Assembly (NCBI GenBank): GCA_016188355.1
Contig: JACPHY010000008.1
Coordinates: 1 to 53,993, forward strand
Direction of reading: 5' to 3'
From: Candidatus Uhrbacteria bacterium
GTDB lineage: Bacteria > Patescibacteriota > Patescibacteriia > JACPHY01
Length of the DNA stretch: 53,993 nt
How positions within the stretch are numbered: the stretch's first letter is position 1; each line of letters opens with the position of its first letter. Below the pieces are notes generated by a model. It ran no database searches, was not told where the DNA came from, and was given only the letters and a program-made list of their open reading frames with translations. Shown piece after piece: positions 8,465 to 17,120 of this stretch. The position numbers were made by a program, and so were the translations under genes.

Positions 8465-8824
8465 CTAGAAATCCACACGGAGTCGTTTGATGATTTGTGC
8501 CCGGAGGCGATTCACCGGAAGCATGTTGTAGACCGCGTCACGGAGTACGTCATCCGGATGTCGTTCCCAGCGCTCTCGGAGTGTCTGCGTCTTGAGGTTA
8601 CCGGGATACGAGGAGGAGCGATAGTATTTTTTATCGGTCATTTTTTTGCCAGTCCATCGGACCGCACGAAGGTTGACGACGTGCACAAAATCGCCGGCAT
8701 CAATATGCGGAGTGAACGTGGGCTTCTGTTTCCCGCGGAGCAGCAGAACAATCGAAGTCGCGAGTCGTCCGAATGTCTTTCCATCTGCATCGATGGTGTG
8801 TTGTTGTCGTTCCGGTGCCTGCAT
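8465..8824 (-). CDS. rplM: 50S ribosomal protein L13
   Basis: A 119-aa protein, shorter than the roughly 142 aa of E. coli L13. HTIDADGKTFGRLATSIV, VHVVNLRAVRWTGKKMTDK and YYRSSSYPGNLK are the family's core blocks (D...GRLA, vvNa.k...tG.K...K.Y..hs.ypG). ATG 8824 is chosen because it begins at the usual L13 N-terminus and sits 4 nt after the rplQ stop; upstream in-frame residues overlap rplQ and do not resemble L13. Confidence 0.96.
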   Translation of the reverse strand: MQAPERQQHTIDADGKTFGRLATSIVLLLRGKQKPTFTPHIDAGDFVHVVNLRAVRWTGKKMTDKKYYRSSSYPGNLKTQTLRERWERHPDDVLRDAVYNMLPVNRLRAQIIKRLRVDF

Positions 8825-8828
8825 ACGC

Positions 8829-9182
8829 TTACGGGACGAGTTCGAGGAGTACTTCTGGCGCAGCGTCGCCCGCCCGATGGCCAAGCTTCACCACGCGGGT
8901 GTATCCGCCCGATCGTGTTTGATATCGAGGACCAATAACTTCGAGGAGTTTTGCCGTTGCCCGAGGATCCGCGAGCGTGGCGAGCAGCTGGCGGCGCGTC
9001 GTGAGCGTGTTCGTCTTCCCCAAGGTGATGCAGCGCTCTACGAGCGGCTGGACCGCCTTCGCTTTAGCGGCGGTGGTACGGATGTGTTCGCGCAGCACCA
9101 TGTTCACCACCAGCGTGCGGAGCAGCTGGCGGCGCACTCCTGAGGTTCGATCCAGTTTTACCGATTTTTTACGATGCCGCAT
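8829..9182 (-). CDS. rplQ: 50S ribosomal protein L17
   Basis: A 117-aa large-subunit protein near the exit tunnel. MRHRKKSVKLDRTSGVRRQL is the near-universal start (MRHr....kLgR...hR.al), followed by LVVNMVLREHIRTTAAKAK and the C-terminal GYTRVVKLGHRAGDAAP block (GGYtri.k...R.GDaa.). It sits 3 nt after rpoA in the usual order. Confidence 0.97.
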   Translation of the reverse strand: MRHRKKSVKLDRTSGVRRQLLRTLVVNMVLREHIRTTAAKAKAVQPLVERCITLGKTNTLTTRRQLLATLADPRATAKLLEVIGPRYQTRSGGYTRVVKLGHRAGDAAPEVLLELVP

Positions 9183-9185
9183 ATC

Positions 9186-9971
9186 TCAGGAATTTGTTCC
9201 CGTATCTTCCGTGGGGTCCGCTCCGTGCTCCGGGAGTGCAGCGGAGGATGCGGCTGCATCATTCCCCGCCCCCGATTCCTCTGTGGGTGGATGCACGATG
9301 AGCGAGAAGTGATCGATGAGCATTTGCCCTGCCTGCTGCACCGCGTATTCCGGAGTCAGTGTGCCATCGGTCTCTACGGTGAGGAGGAGTCGATCGTAGT
9401 TCGTGATCTCACCGACACGCATGTTCTCCACACGAAAACCAACGTTTCGAATTGGTGCGAAAATTGCATCGATTGCCATCGTTCCCAGCTCCTGCTTCTC
9501 CTTTGGTCGCGAATCTGTCGATGAGTAACCTCGTCCGCGGCGGGCAAAAATCTCCATTCGGAATTCCGCGTCATCGCTCGTCAACGATGCGAGGTGGAGC
9601 TCAGGATTCACGATCTCGACCTGTGCATCCCGCGCGATATCTGCCGCGGTAACCTCTCGCTTCCCGCGCGCCTGCACGACCAGTCGCACCGGTTCATCCG
9701 AAAAAACCTTTAATCGGAGTTGCTTCACGTTCAGAAGGATTTCGATTGCATCCTCACGGACACCGGGAACCGCGGAAAACTCGTGAGGAACGCCGTCAAT
9801 TTTGACCGCAGTTGCTGCCGCTCCGGTGAGCGAGGAAAGCAATACCCGTCGGAGCGCGTTACCAAGCGTTGTTCCGTAACCGAAATAGCATGGTTCGATA
9901 ACGACCAGCTTTTCGTTCGGCTTGGTTCCGTCCTTCCATGCAAACGTGGTGGGGAGGATGAACTGTTCCAT
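9186..9971 (-). CDS. rpoA: RNA polymerase alpha subunit lacking the C-terminal domain
   Basis: About 261 aa. Alpha dimerises to nucleate RNA polymerase assembly. The N-terminal domain is complete: YGTTLGNALRRVLLSSLTGA (beta/beta' contact), VPHEFSAVPGVREDAIEILLNVK, and the final NYDRLLLTVETDGTLTPEYA. After the dimerisation domain the protein ends in a short acidic, Ala-rich tail (..LPEHGADPTEDTGTNS). The helix-hairpin-helix CTD that binds UP elements and activators, about 70 aa in E. coli (329 aa total), is absent and is not encoded in the next 3 nt before rplQ. Start at ATG 9971 (MEQFILPTTF). Confidence 0.95.
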   Translation of the reverse strand: MEQFILPTTFAWKDGTKPNEKLVVIEPCYFGYGTTLGNALRRVLLSSLTGAAATAVKIDGVPHEFSAVPGVREDAIEILLNVKQLRLKVFSDEPVRLVVQARGKREVTAADIARDAQVEIVNPELHLASLTSDDAEFRMEIFARRGRGYSSTDSRPKEKQELGTMAIDAIFAPIRNVGFRVENMRVGEITNYDRLLLTVETDGTLTPEYAVQQAGQMLIDHFSLIVHPPTEESGAGNDAAASSAALPEHGADPTEDTGTNS

Positions 9972-10013
9972 AGGGGCAGGCGAACTCCGGTACAACCGGA
10001 GGCGCAAAGGCCG

Positions 10014-10625
10014 CTAGCGGGAGTAGAATTCGACGATACTTTGGGTGCGGAACGGCTGCTGTACATCTTCGGCGGTCGGCAGACGGATCAAGCGTCCCTG
10101 GAATTTCTCCGGTTCCACCGCCAACCAGGCCGGTATGGTGCGGGTACCAATTAGTCGCGGGAGATCCGTGAAGAGCGGTGAACCTCGACGACGCTCCTCT
10201 ACCGCAATCACATCACCCGATCGCACATGGAAGGATGGGATGGAGACGCGTTTTCCGTTTACCGTGATGTGTCGGTGACCAACCATCTGCCGCGCCGCTG
10301 CTCGCGATTTCGCGAATCCGAGGCGGAACACGATGTTATCGAGTCGCGTCTCCAGGAGTTCAGTGAGGATTTGCCCCGTGTTTCCTGGTCGTCGAATCGC
10401 CTCATCGTAGTAACGACGCAGTTGTCGTTCGAGGATGCCATACACTGCACGCGCTTTTTGCTTCTCCAGGAGCTGCGTTCCGTACTCCGTGAGCTTGCGG
10501 TGCATTTTTGGTCCGTGGATACCCGGGCCGTAGTTTCGCCGCACGGTGGGACAACGGTCGAGATCGCAGAGTTTCTCGCCGATGCGCCGACACATGTGGT
10601 GCTTGGGTTGAAGATTCCGTGCCAT
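10014..10625 (-). CDS. rpsD: 30S ribosomal protein S4
   Basis: A 203-aa primary 16S rRNA-binding protein. The S4 RNA-binding domain is clear: LETRLDNIVFRLGFAKSRAA, RQMVGHRHITVNGKRVSIPS, then SGDVIAVEE. Three cysteines near the N-terminus (Cys12, Cys20, Cys25) suggest a zinc-binding type of S4, perhaps incomplete. In many bacteria S4 represses its own operon through a leader before rpsM; a hairpin is present at that place here (11512-11559). It overlaps nothing and follows rpsK by 3 nt. Confidence 0.97.
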   Translation of the reverse strand: MARNLQPKHHMCRRIGEKLCDLDRCPTVRRNYGPGIHGPKMHRKLTEYGTQLLEKQKARAVYGILERQLRRYYDEAIRRPGNTGQILTELLETRLDNIVFRLGFAKSRAAARQMVGHRHITVNGKRVSIPSFHVRSGDVIAVEERRRGSPLFTDLPRLIGTRTIPAWLAVEPEKFQGRLIRLPTAEDVQQPFRTQSIVEFYSR

Positions 10626-10628
10626 AAC

Positions 10629-11084
10629 CTAGATACGACGTGGCTTTGGCGGCCGACAGCCGTTGTGGGGAATTGGGGTCACGTCCTTGATGCTCGCGAC
10701 GTGCAGGCCATTCGCATGCAATGCGCGAACCGCGGATTCGCGACCGGATCCCACGCCACGCACAAATACACTCACTTCCTTCAAACCGACACCCTCTAAC
10801 TTCCGAAGCACCTCCCGTACCACGATGCTCGCCGCGTACGGGGTTGCCTTCTTCGGGCCACGGAATCCACAGCTTCCTGCGCTCGACCATGCAAGCACGT
10901 CACCCTTCGGATCCGTGATGGTGACAATCGTATTATTATACGTGGCACTCACACATGCCCGACCGCGGGGAACTTGTGGGCGAGGTTTTCCTGCCCGCGC
11001 GCGGGCAGCGGGTTTCGCGGCGGTGGCTGTTGCACCATCCTCCGGGGTTGCCTCCGATGGAATTGTCTGGACGTCGTCCGCCAT
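10629..11084 (-). CDS. rpsK: 30S ribosomal protein S11
   Basis: 151 aa, with an Ala-rich N-terminal extension of about 35 residues before the conserved core. The core contains SATYNNTIVTITDPKGDVLA, SSAGSCGFRGPKKATPYAA, VRGVGSGRESAVRALHANGL and the ending IPHNGCRPPKPRRI, all diagnostic of S11. It lies in the standard rpsM-rpsK-rpsD order. Confidence 0.97.
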   Translation of the reverse strand: MADDVQTIPSEATPEDGATATAAKPAARARAGKPRPQVPRGRACVSATYNNTIVTITDPKGDVLAWSSAGSCGFRGPKKATPYAASIVVREVLRKLEGVGLKEVSVFVRGVGSGRESAVRALHANGLHVASIKDVTPIPHNGCRPPKPRRI

Positions 11085-11110
11085 ACCAAAAACGTTCGTA
11101 TCAACACGAA

Positions 11111-11497
11111 TTAGGTCTTTTCAAGCTTTCGTCGCCCCGAACCCATCGTTCGTCGTACATTGCCCCGAACGGTACGAGAGTTCGTCTTCGTGCGCTGCCC
11201 ACGAGCCGGAAGACGCTTCGCGTGGCGCGATCCCCGGTAGCATCCGATGTCCTTGAGTCGCTTGATGTTGGCGAGGGTCTCACGACGAAGATCGCCTTCC
11301 ACTCGAAGCTGCTTCTCGATTGCCACCCGGAGCTGCTGCACCTCCTCCTCGGAGAGATCCTTCGTTTTGACCGTCGGCGCAATTTTTGTTTGGGCGAGCA
11401 CGCGCTGCGCAAGCGATCGACCGATACCAAAGATCGCCGTGAGCGCGACCACGACGTGCTTTTCGTTGGGCAGCGTAATCCCAGCAATACGAGCCAT
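11111..11497 (-). CDS. rpsM: 30S ribosomal protein S13
   Basis: 128 aa. [33 protein letters not shown], the helix [20 protein letters not shown] and the basic tail [15 protein letters not shown] are the S13 hallmarks (it contacts tRNA and forms the B1 intersubunit bridge). ATG 11497 matches the conserved N-terminus; an in-frame GTG lies 9 codons upstream, inside the leader hairpin. A purine-rich AAGGAAG 12 nt upstream is the likely ribosome binding site and forms part of that hairpin's base. Confidence 0.97.
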   Translation of the reverse strand: MARIAGITLPNEKHVVVALTAIFGIGRSLAQRVLAQTKIAPTVKTKDLSEEEVQQLRVAIEKQLRVEGDLRRETLANIKRLKDIGCYRGSRHAKRLPARGQRTKTNSRTVRGNVRRTMGSGRRKLEKT

Positions 11498-11511
11498 ACA
11501 TTCGAAGCATC

Positions 11512-11559
11512 TTCCTTGGTTCACGCATCGGCATGCAGCCGATGTGTGAAGATAAGGAA
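11512..11559 (-). promoter_or_regulatory. Leader hairpin between rpmJ and rpsM
   Basis: An imperfect inverted repeat fills the rpmJ-rpsM gap: a 13-bp inner stem (arms near 11520-11532 and 11538-11550, one G-U pair) and an outer TTCCTT/AAGGAA stem closing an internal loop. On the mRNA the outer stem includes AAGGAA, the presumed rpsM ribosome binding site. The position corresponds to the S4-binding leader of the E. coli alpha operon. Structure is read from the sequence; regulation is inference. Confidence 0.5.
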
Positions 11560-11560
11560 A

Positions 11561-11674
11561 TCAGCCCTGACGTTGCTTATGACGTTTTGTCGCGCAAATA
11601 ACGTGGAGGCGTCCCCGCCGTCGGACCAAACGACAGTTTTTGCATCGCACGCGTACGGATGGTCGGACCTTCAT
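11561..11674 (-). CDS. rpmJ: 50S ribosomal protein L36
   Basis: A 37-codon gene. The translation begins [20 protein letters not shown] and continues [17 protein letters not shown], the complete L36 with its zinc ligands C-x2-C...C-x4-H (the C+ form). It sits between infA and rpsM, the standard position. It ends with TGA, which supports the standard code. Confidence 0.97.
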   Translation of the reverse strand: MKVRPSVRVRCKNCRLVRRRGRLHVICATKRHKQRQG

Positions 11675-11762
11675 ACCGAAATCAGACACGAATCAGACGA
11701 ACAAATGCTCCCAGTGAAACAAAAAAATACTCTGCACGGGGCTCATTCCGGATCTCGTGCGG

Positions 11763-12017
11763 TTAGTACCGGTACACGATTCGGCCTCGCCGGAGATCGT
11801 ACGGGGTGAGCTCCACACGAACACGGTCACCCGGGAGAATACGGATGCGATGCATGCGCATGCGACCCGCAAGGTACCCAAGTACGTCGTGTCCATTTTC
11901 AAGTTCGATCCGGAATGTGGTTGAGGGAAGCAGTTCCCGAACTACCCCATCCACGGTGACGAAATCCTTACTCGCGCTCTCGGTGGGTGCCTCTTCCGAA
12001 TGCCGTCGTTTCGCCAT
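11763..12017 (-). CDS. infA: Translation initiation factor IF-1
   Basis: An 84-aa single OB-fold protein that binds the A site of the 30S subunit during initiation. The diagnostic core is present: [20 protein letters not shown], then [20 protein letters not shown] and SPYDL-like [14 protein letters not shown]. It is slightly longer than the usual 72 aa because of an N-terminal extension [18 protein letters not shown]. It is the first gene of the ribosomal protein operon, with a promoter about 75-105 nt upstream. Confidence 0.96.
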   Translation of the reverse strand: MAKRRHSEEAPTESASKDFVTVDGVVRELLPSTTFRIELENGHDVLGYLAGRMRMHRIRILPGDRVRVELTPYDLRRGRIVYRY

Positions 12018-12093
12018 AGCTATGCCGATCATCGACCCACCAAACCCGCCACATGAATACACAATTCCGATCGCGGTTGCGACGGTTACCCAC

Positions 12094-12123
12094 ATGGTAC
12101 GTGAGGAGGCATTGCCCTGTCAA
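12094..12123 (-). promoter_or_regulatory. Promoter of the infA-rpsI operon
   Basis: On the minus strand TTGACA (12118-12123) is followed after 18 nt by TACCAT (12094-12099), a good sigma-70-type pair, in the 146-nt gap before infA. Confidence 0.65.
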
Positions 12124-12163
12124 CACCGTGGATTCGTTGCGGTGCCTCCCCTTCCTGCTCCGC

Positions 12164-13997
12164 TTAGCTGCGCGGCGCAAGTGCGGCAACAGCCATGGGA
12201 TCGGGCGGTGGCGCGATCACGGCCTTTATGCGACGCACCCCCTGGCTACTCGCCTCCTCTTTGGTGATGCGGAATTTCCCGATTAGCCTGGTGTGCGCAA
12301 CGTGCGGCCCACCACAAATTTCCGTCGAGGCGAATCCCTGGGCCAATGAACCAATGAAGTACACCTTCACCTGTTCGCCAAGTGCTGCGTACGCGTCCTC
12401 GAACAAACCGCTCCTGCACCGAGAGGAGTTCGTAGTGGACAGGGAAATCCGCATCAATGTACTGCTGGACCAAAGCCTCCACGCGCTGTATCTCATCAGC
12501 GGTGAGTTTCTGTGGGTGGCTGAAATCAAACCGAAGTCGTTCCGGGGTGATATTCGAACCCCGCTGCACTACATGATCTCCGAGGACCGCGCGCAACGCC
12601 TGGTGGAGGAGGTGGGTCGCCGTGTGATATCGAATCGATTGATCGGAATGATCGGCGAGGCCTCCCGCAAACCGCTGCCCGGTTGCTGCGCGGGATTGCT
12701 CCTGATGCGTTCGCATGGCCGCATCGAATCCTGATCGATCCACCGCCCTCCCCTCCTCGCGTGCGAGATCCTCCGTGATTTCTCGAGGGAATCCGTACGT
12801 TTCGTAGAGGACGAACGCCGCATCCCCCGGAATCGGTTCTTTCGGAGGAAGTGACTGGACGAGCGCGGCGTAGTGCCGCATCCCCCGATCAAGCGCCCCG
12901 TGGAACCGCTCTTCTTCCTCCTGGAGCTCAAAACAGATGCGGCTGCGATTCTGTTCAAGCTCTGGATAGGCGGCGCGGTAGTGCTCGATAACCGTTTCTG
13001 CAATGAGCGCAGTCCATGATCTCCCGCCAAGCCCGATGCTGCGTCCTCCGCGAATAGCGCGGCGGATGAGCTTTCGGAGTACGTACCCTTGATCCACGTT
13101 GGACGGCGAAATCCCGAAGGGATCTCCGAGGATAAACGTTGCTGCGCGGAGATGGTCCGCAATCATCCGCCGCGCCTGTTCCTGTGGTCCATGGGGGGAT
13201 GTGCCCGCAAGCGCATCAATGCGCGCGAGGAGGGGGGTAAAAAGATCGGTTTCGTAGACATGCTGTTTTCCCGTGAGGACGGTGAGCATGCGCTCTAGGC
13301 CCATGCCAGTATCCACGTTGCGTTGCGAGAGCGGCTCGTACGTACCTTCTGGCGTGCGCTGGAACTGCATGAAAACGTCGTTCCACACCTCCACCCATCG
13401 TGGATCAAGGGGGTCGAACTGCTCCGGCGCAGGAGACGGAGCAATCCAGTAGAACATTTCCGTATCGGGGCCCTGTGGTCCGGGGTGCTTTCCGCCCGCC
13501 GGCCACCAGTTGTCGTCCTTCCCAAGAAAAGCGATGCGCGCGTCAGCAACCCCACACTGCCGCCAGGTGCGTGCGGAGTCCTCATCCCGGGGAGCGTCAG
13601 CATCTCCAGCGAACACGCTCACGGCGAGTCGCTGGGGGTCCAGACCGAACCATGTCGCGCTCGTCAGGAGTTCCCAGCTCCACTGAATTGCTTCCTCCTT
13701 GAAGTAGTCTCCGAGCGACCAGTTACCGAGCATTTCAAAAAAGGTGAGATGCCGATTATCCCCCACCTCGTCAATGTCCCCCGTTCGAATACACTTCTGT
13801 ACATTGGCTAATCGTTTTCCCGACGGATGCTCCTGTCCCATGAGGTATGGCACCAGCGGGTGCATGCCTGCGGTGGTGAAGAGGACGGAAGGATCGTTCT
13901 CCGGTATTACGGATGCCGATGGGATAATCGCGTGCCCATGTTGCCGGAAAAATTCCAGGTAGCGCTCGCGGAGGAGTTGTGCGGTCCAGTTCGTCAT
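12164..13997 (-). CDS. alaS: Alanyl-tRNA synthetase, with a frameshift near 12410
   Basis: It charges tRNA-Ala. The catalytic domain is intact ([44 protein letters not shown]), followed by the editing-domain site [10 protein letters not shown] (HxxxH). In this frame the sequence becomes unrelated after LLSVQE; the homologous ending resumes one base further on ([38 protein letters not shown]) and stops at 12164. Relatives have about seven residues between the LS.eE and GLFE blocks; here one base remains, so about 20 nt seem lost. The C-terminal oligomerisation domain is absent, giving about 610 aa. Start ATG 13997. Confidence 0.88.
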
Positions 13998-14063
13998 ATG
14001 CCGTGCTCTCACAAATTTCAGACCCGAGATATTCCCACGGTACCGTAGAGCGGTGCCACGCAT

Positions 14064-15125
14064 CTAGCCCGGGATATCAGTGTCGCAGTGTTCAATAACC
14101 GCGCCGCCGAAAACACGCTCTCCATCGTCCATGACCGCTGCCTGTCCAGGAGCGACGCCAACGATGGGCACATCGCAGTCGATTCGAAGGCCATCCCCAT
14201 GCAGCGCAATCGTACCGCGGATTGATTCCTGGCGGTGCCGCACCCGCACCATGGCACGGAGCGGCATGGTGGGAGCAGCGCCAATCCAATGGGGTTGCTG
14301 CGCATGGAATATCTGCGTCGCGCGCTGCGCATCATTCGGAAATGCACTCACGATGAGTTCCTGCGTAGCAAGCCGCTGCGCAACGACGTATCGCGCAGTT
14401 GGCTGTCCTCCCAGGGAGAGTCGCTGCCCAATGGTATATGCCAGTGCATTCGGGACGCTGCCAATCTCTTCCCCTGTAGTAGTCACCACACGCGCTGGGC
14501 GCGGCGGAAGTCGCTCCTGGAGGAATGTGGCAAGGTGGATCGCTCCGAGAAAACAGACCCCACTCGTTGAGGAACGATCCCAGTTCGGAAGTCCGCGCCG
14601 GTGTGCCTCCGCGCGAACGTCTATCTTCAGTCTGCCGCCAAGCGGAAATTCCGTCTGCGCCGCCTGTTCCTGCGTGAGCATCCAAAGGAAGTATGATTGA
14701 TCCTTTTTGGGGTCAGTTCCACGGAGGAGCTCGATGCTCCCTCCCGCACTCAACCGCAACCGCGCATAGTGTCCGGTTGCGATCCGGGGAGCGCCAACCT
14801 CCCGTGCCACCGATCGTAACGCATCAAATTTAACCCATCGGTTGCAGGTAGTATCCGGGTTCGGTGTTTCCCCCACTGCGTACGCAGAGAGCATGGGCTC
14901 CAGCACATCCCGCTCATACGCCGCGCTCACGTCTCGAACAATGAGCGGGATGTTGAGTGCGGCAGCCACCCGATGCGCCATAGGGAGATCATCCGCCCAC
15001 GGGCAGGGTGCGCCGGGGATGGCCACTTTGAGGTAGCATCCCGCCACCTCGCAGCCGCGCTCCTGCAGGAGCGCGGCTGCGACCGCAGAATCGACGCCAC
15101 CAGACATTCCCACTACGATACGCAT
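14064..15125 (-). CDS. mnmA: tRNA-specific 2-thiouridylase MnmA
   Basis: A 353-aa enzyme that makes 2-thiouridine at position 34 of Lys, Glu and Gln tRNAs. The ATP PP-loop MSGGVDSAVAA is at the very N-terminus; the two catalytic cysteines are in TTCNRWVKF (about residue 91) and SGVCFLG (about 190), and DPKKDQSYFLWML is the family's D..KDQSYfL motif. ATG 15125 puts the PP-loop at the usual position. It is followed by alaS 66 nt later. The tRNA-Gln(TTG) at 38933 would be one of its substrates. Confidence 0.95.
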   Translation of the reverse strand: MRIVVGMSGGVDSAVAAALLQERGCEVAGCYLKVAIPGAPCPWADDLPMAHRVAAALNIPLIVRDVSAAYERDVLEPMLSAYAVGETPNPDTTCNRWVKFDALRSVAREVGAPRIATGHYARLRLSAGGSIELLRGTDPKKDQSYFLWMLTQEQAAQTEFPLGGRLKIDVRAEAHRRGLPNWDRSSTSGVCFLGAIHLATFLQERLPPRPARVVTTTGEEIGSVPNALAYTIGQRLSLGGQPTARYVVAQRLATQELIVSAFPNDAQRATQIFHAQQPHWIGAAPTMPLRAMVRVRHRQESIRGTIALHGDGLRIDCDVPIVGVAPGQAAVMDDGERVFGGAVIEHCDTDIPG

Positions 15126-15181
15126 AAGCACCGTACGCCTCGAACATAACCGCCAAGTCACCCGAGTCGCGCACTCAGTGT

Positions 15182-16546
15182 ATGGGGACGATGCATTTTG
15201 CTCAAGAGGGCGGCCGTACCGATCGCATTTTTACGGTCACCATCACACATGTGGACGCAAAGGGAAGAGGGATTGCGACCACCCCGAAAGGGCCGGTCGC
15301 GATTCCATTTGTGATTCCCGGGGATACGGTGCGGATCGCGCTCCGTGGACGCCGGCAGGGCGTCTGGCGCGGCAAGCTGCTCGAACGTACCGCCGACGGA
15401 CCCCACCGAATTACGCCGCGATGCCCCTTTGTCGGGCAGTGCGGCGGGTGTCCCTGGCAGATGGTGGACTACGCAGCGCAGCTCCGTTCAAAGCGAGCAA
15501 TGGTAGCCGACGCCGTCCACTCGCTGCCGATTCCGGAAATTCCGGAAGTTCTCCCTGCACCGGAGATCTTTTATTACCGTAATCGGATGGATTACGTCGT
15601 GGGCGCCGATGGCGCGCTTGGCCTCAAGGGGCCCGAGCAGTGGTGGAATGTACTCGACCTCACCTCCTGCTTCTTGCTCTCCCCGGAGGCAGTTGCACTC
15701 ATGTCGCGTTTTCGTGCTTGGATGCGCACCCATCAGGTAGTTCCCTGGAACCACCGTACGCATCAGGGATTTGCGCGGTACCTCGTCATCCGTGAGGGAA
15801 AGCGCACCGGGGAGCGCCTCGCTATGGTGGTGACCGCACCAGGAGCTCTCCCGGGACGCGACGATCTCATCGAATCCTTTCGTGAGCATACGACGAGCCT
15901 CCTCTGGGGCGTGAATCCACGCATCACGGACCTTTCGATTGCAGAAAAAATCGAGACACTCCATGGGAATGATGTGCTCCGCGAACGCATCGGCGATCAG
16001 GTATTCACCATTCCACCGAATGCGTTCTTTCAAACGAATTCCGCCATGGCGGAACAGCTCGTGGCGACGGTGCGGTCCTTCGCCGCACTTCGAGGTACAG
16101 AGTACCTTGTCGATTGCTACTGTGGTGTCGGTATGTTCGGAATCGCGCTCGCGCGCGATGCGGCTCGAGTGCTTGGCGTCGAATCGGAGCCGTCCGCAAT
16201 TCCGGTGGCGCAGGAGAATGCTGTCGCGAATGGTGTTACGAATGCCACGTTCCAGCTTGGTACTGTCGAACGGTGGCCATTCCCCCTCGATCCAATTGAT
16301 TGCTGCATCATTGATCCTCCGCGATCCGGGCTCCACCCACGCGTGATCGATAAACTGCTCGCCCTCACGCCAGCGCGGATCATCTACGTTTCCTGCAACC
16401 CCCACGCGCTCGCCCGTGACCTGAAGCCGCTCCTCACGAAATACTCTTGCGACGCGATCCAATGCCTCGACCTCTTCCCGCATACGCCACACGTGGAGAC
16501 CGTGGTACGTCTGAACCGCATCACGCATCGTGGTTCCGGGTCATAG
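15182..16546 (+). CDS. 23S rRNA m5U methyltransferase (RlmD/RumA family)
   Basis: 454 aa, SAM-dependent uracil-C5 methyltransferase. Domains: N-terminal TRAM (about residues 15-70), an iron-sulfur cluster site with Cys81, Cys87, Cys90 (CPFVGQCGGC) and Cys163, then a Rossmann domain with VDCYCGVGMFGIALA. The catalytic part has IIDPPRSGLHP and the nucleophile Cys in YVSCNPHALARDL. The family includes RlmD, RlmC and TrmA; the 4Fe-4S ligands favour the RlmD/RlmCD side. ATG 15182 lies 56 nt from the divergent mnmA start. A hairpin terminator follows. Confidence 0.92.
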   Translation: MGTMHFAQEGGRTDRIFTVTITHVDAKGRGIATTPKGPVAIPFVIPGDTVRIALRGRRQGVWRGKLLERTADGPHRITPRCPFVGQCGGCPWQMVDYAAQLRSKRAMVADAVHSLPIPEIPEVLPAPEIFYYRNRMDYVVGADGALGLKGPEQWWNVLDLTSCFLLSPEAVALMSRFRAWMRTHQVVPWNHRTHQGFARYLVIREGKRTGERLAMVVTAPGALPGRDDLIESFREHTTSLLWGVNPRITDLSIAEKIETLHGNDVLRERIGDQVFTIPPNAFFQTNSAMAEQLVATVRSFAALRGTEYLVDCYCGVGMFGIALARDAARVLGVESEPSAIPVAQENAVANGVTNATFQLGTVERWPFPLDPIDCCIIDPPRSGLHPRVIDKLLALTPARIIYVSCNPHALARDLKPLLTKYSCDAIQCLDLFPHTPHVETVVRLNRITHRGSGS

Positions 16547-16548
16547 AG

Positions 16549-16575
16549 TGAAGCGGCTCTCGGAGAGCCGCTTCA
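16549..16575 (+). terminator. Hairpin after the rRNA methyltransferase gene
   Basis: An 11-bp stem (16549-16559 / 16565-16575) with a 5-nt loop starts 2 nt after the stop. It has no long T run; it lies between convergent genes and may serve both. Confidence 0.65.
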
Positions 16576-16604
16576 AGGTACCTGGTGATGCCGCAGGACC
16601 GCAC

Positions 16605-16979
16605 TTACCCCGCAGGGGGTGCAGACCATTCCGGCTCCGACTCAACCGACTGGCGCTCCTGTAGGGTGAGTCCGAGTCGGTCGAGCGCGATCCCCGCGCG
16701 ACCAACGAAGCGCCGCAGGATACGTACCGTCCGACGATCCCAGGCGGCGGCGCTCCGCGCGGTAGCGATCACCTCATGCGCCCGTACCTGCCAGTACTGA
16801 CGCTGCAGGAGCACTACCTCCGTCGCGATGCGGCTCGCATCTTCGCGGGAAAGGACCCCTTGCCTCGCGAGGCGCAGAATCCGTCTGGCTTCACGCGGCG
16901 ACATCCCCCGCTCGGATTGCTGCGCCTCCCGCAGCGCGTGTTCGATCCGGCGAACCTTATTCCACTTCTTTTTTGGCAT
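16605..16979 (-). CDS. Small basic protein of unknown function
   Basis: A 124-aa protein starting at ATG 16979 with a good GAGGGGG ribosome binding site a few bases upstream. It is rich in Arg and Lys and predicted mostly helical: MPKKKWNKVRRIEHALREAQ, then MSPREARRILRLARQGVLSR resembles two short helices with a turn, and the C-terminus is acidic/Pro-rich. No family recognised. The basic helices could bind nucleic acid, which is only inference. It is convergent with the rRNA methyltransferase gene and divergent from era. Confidence 0.6.
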   Translation of the reverse strand: MPKKKWNKVRRIEHALREAQQSERGMSPREARRILRLARQGVLSREDASRIATEVVLLQRQYWQVRAHEVIATARSAAAWDRRTVRILRRFVGRAGIALDRLGLTLQERQSVESEPEWSAPPAG

Positions 16980-17120
16980 GAACCCCCTCGACTGGTGGAC
17001 AAAAGAGCGTCGCACCCCAGAACGGACGCAGTATACCGAACGCCCGGGGAGTTGCCAATCCATGAAAGTTCCCGTACCGTTCCAGTACCGCCGCGGCATT
17101 GACCGCATGACTACCTCAAT

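Noticed and set aside
12400-12440. Programmed +1 frameshift in alaS
   Set aside because: There is no known slippery site or stop codon at the junction, and about seven conserved residues are also missing, which a programmed shift would not explain.
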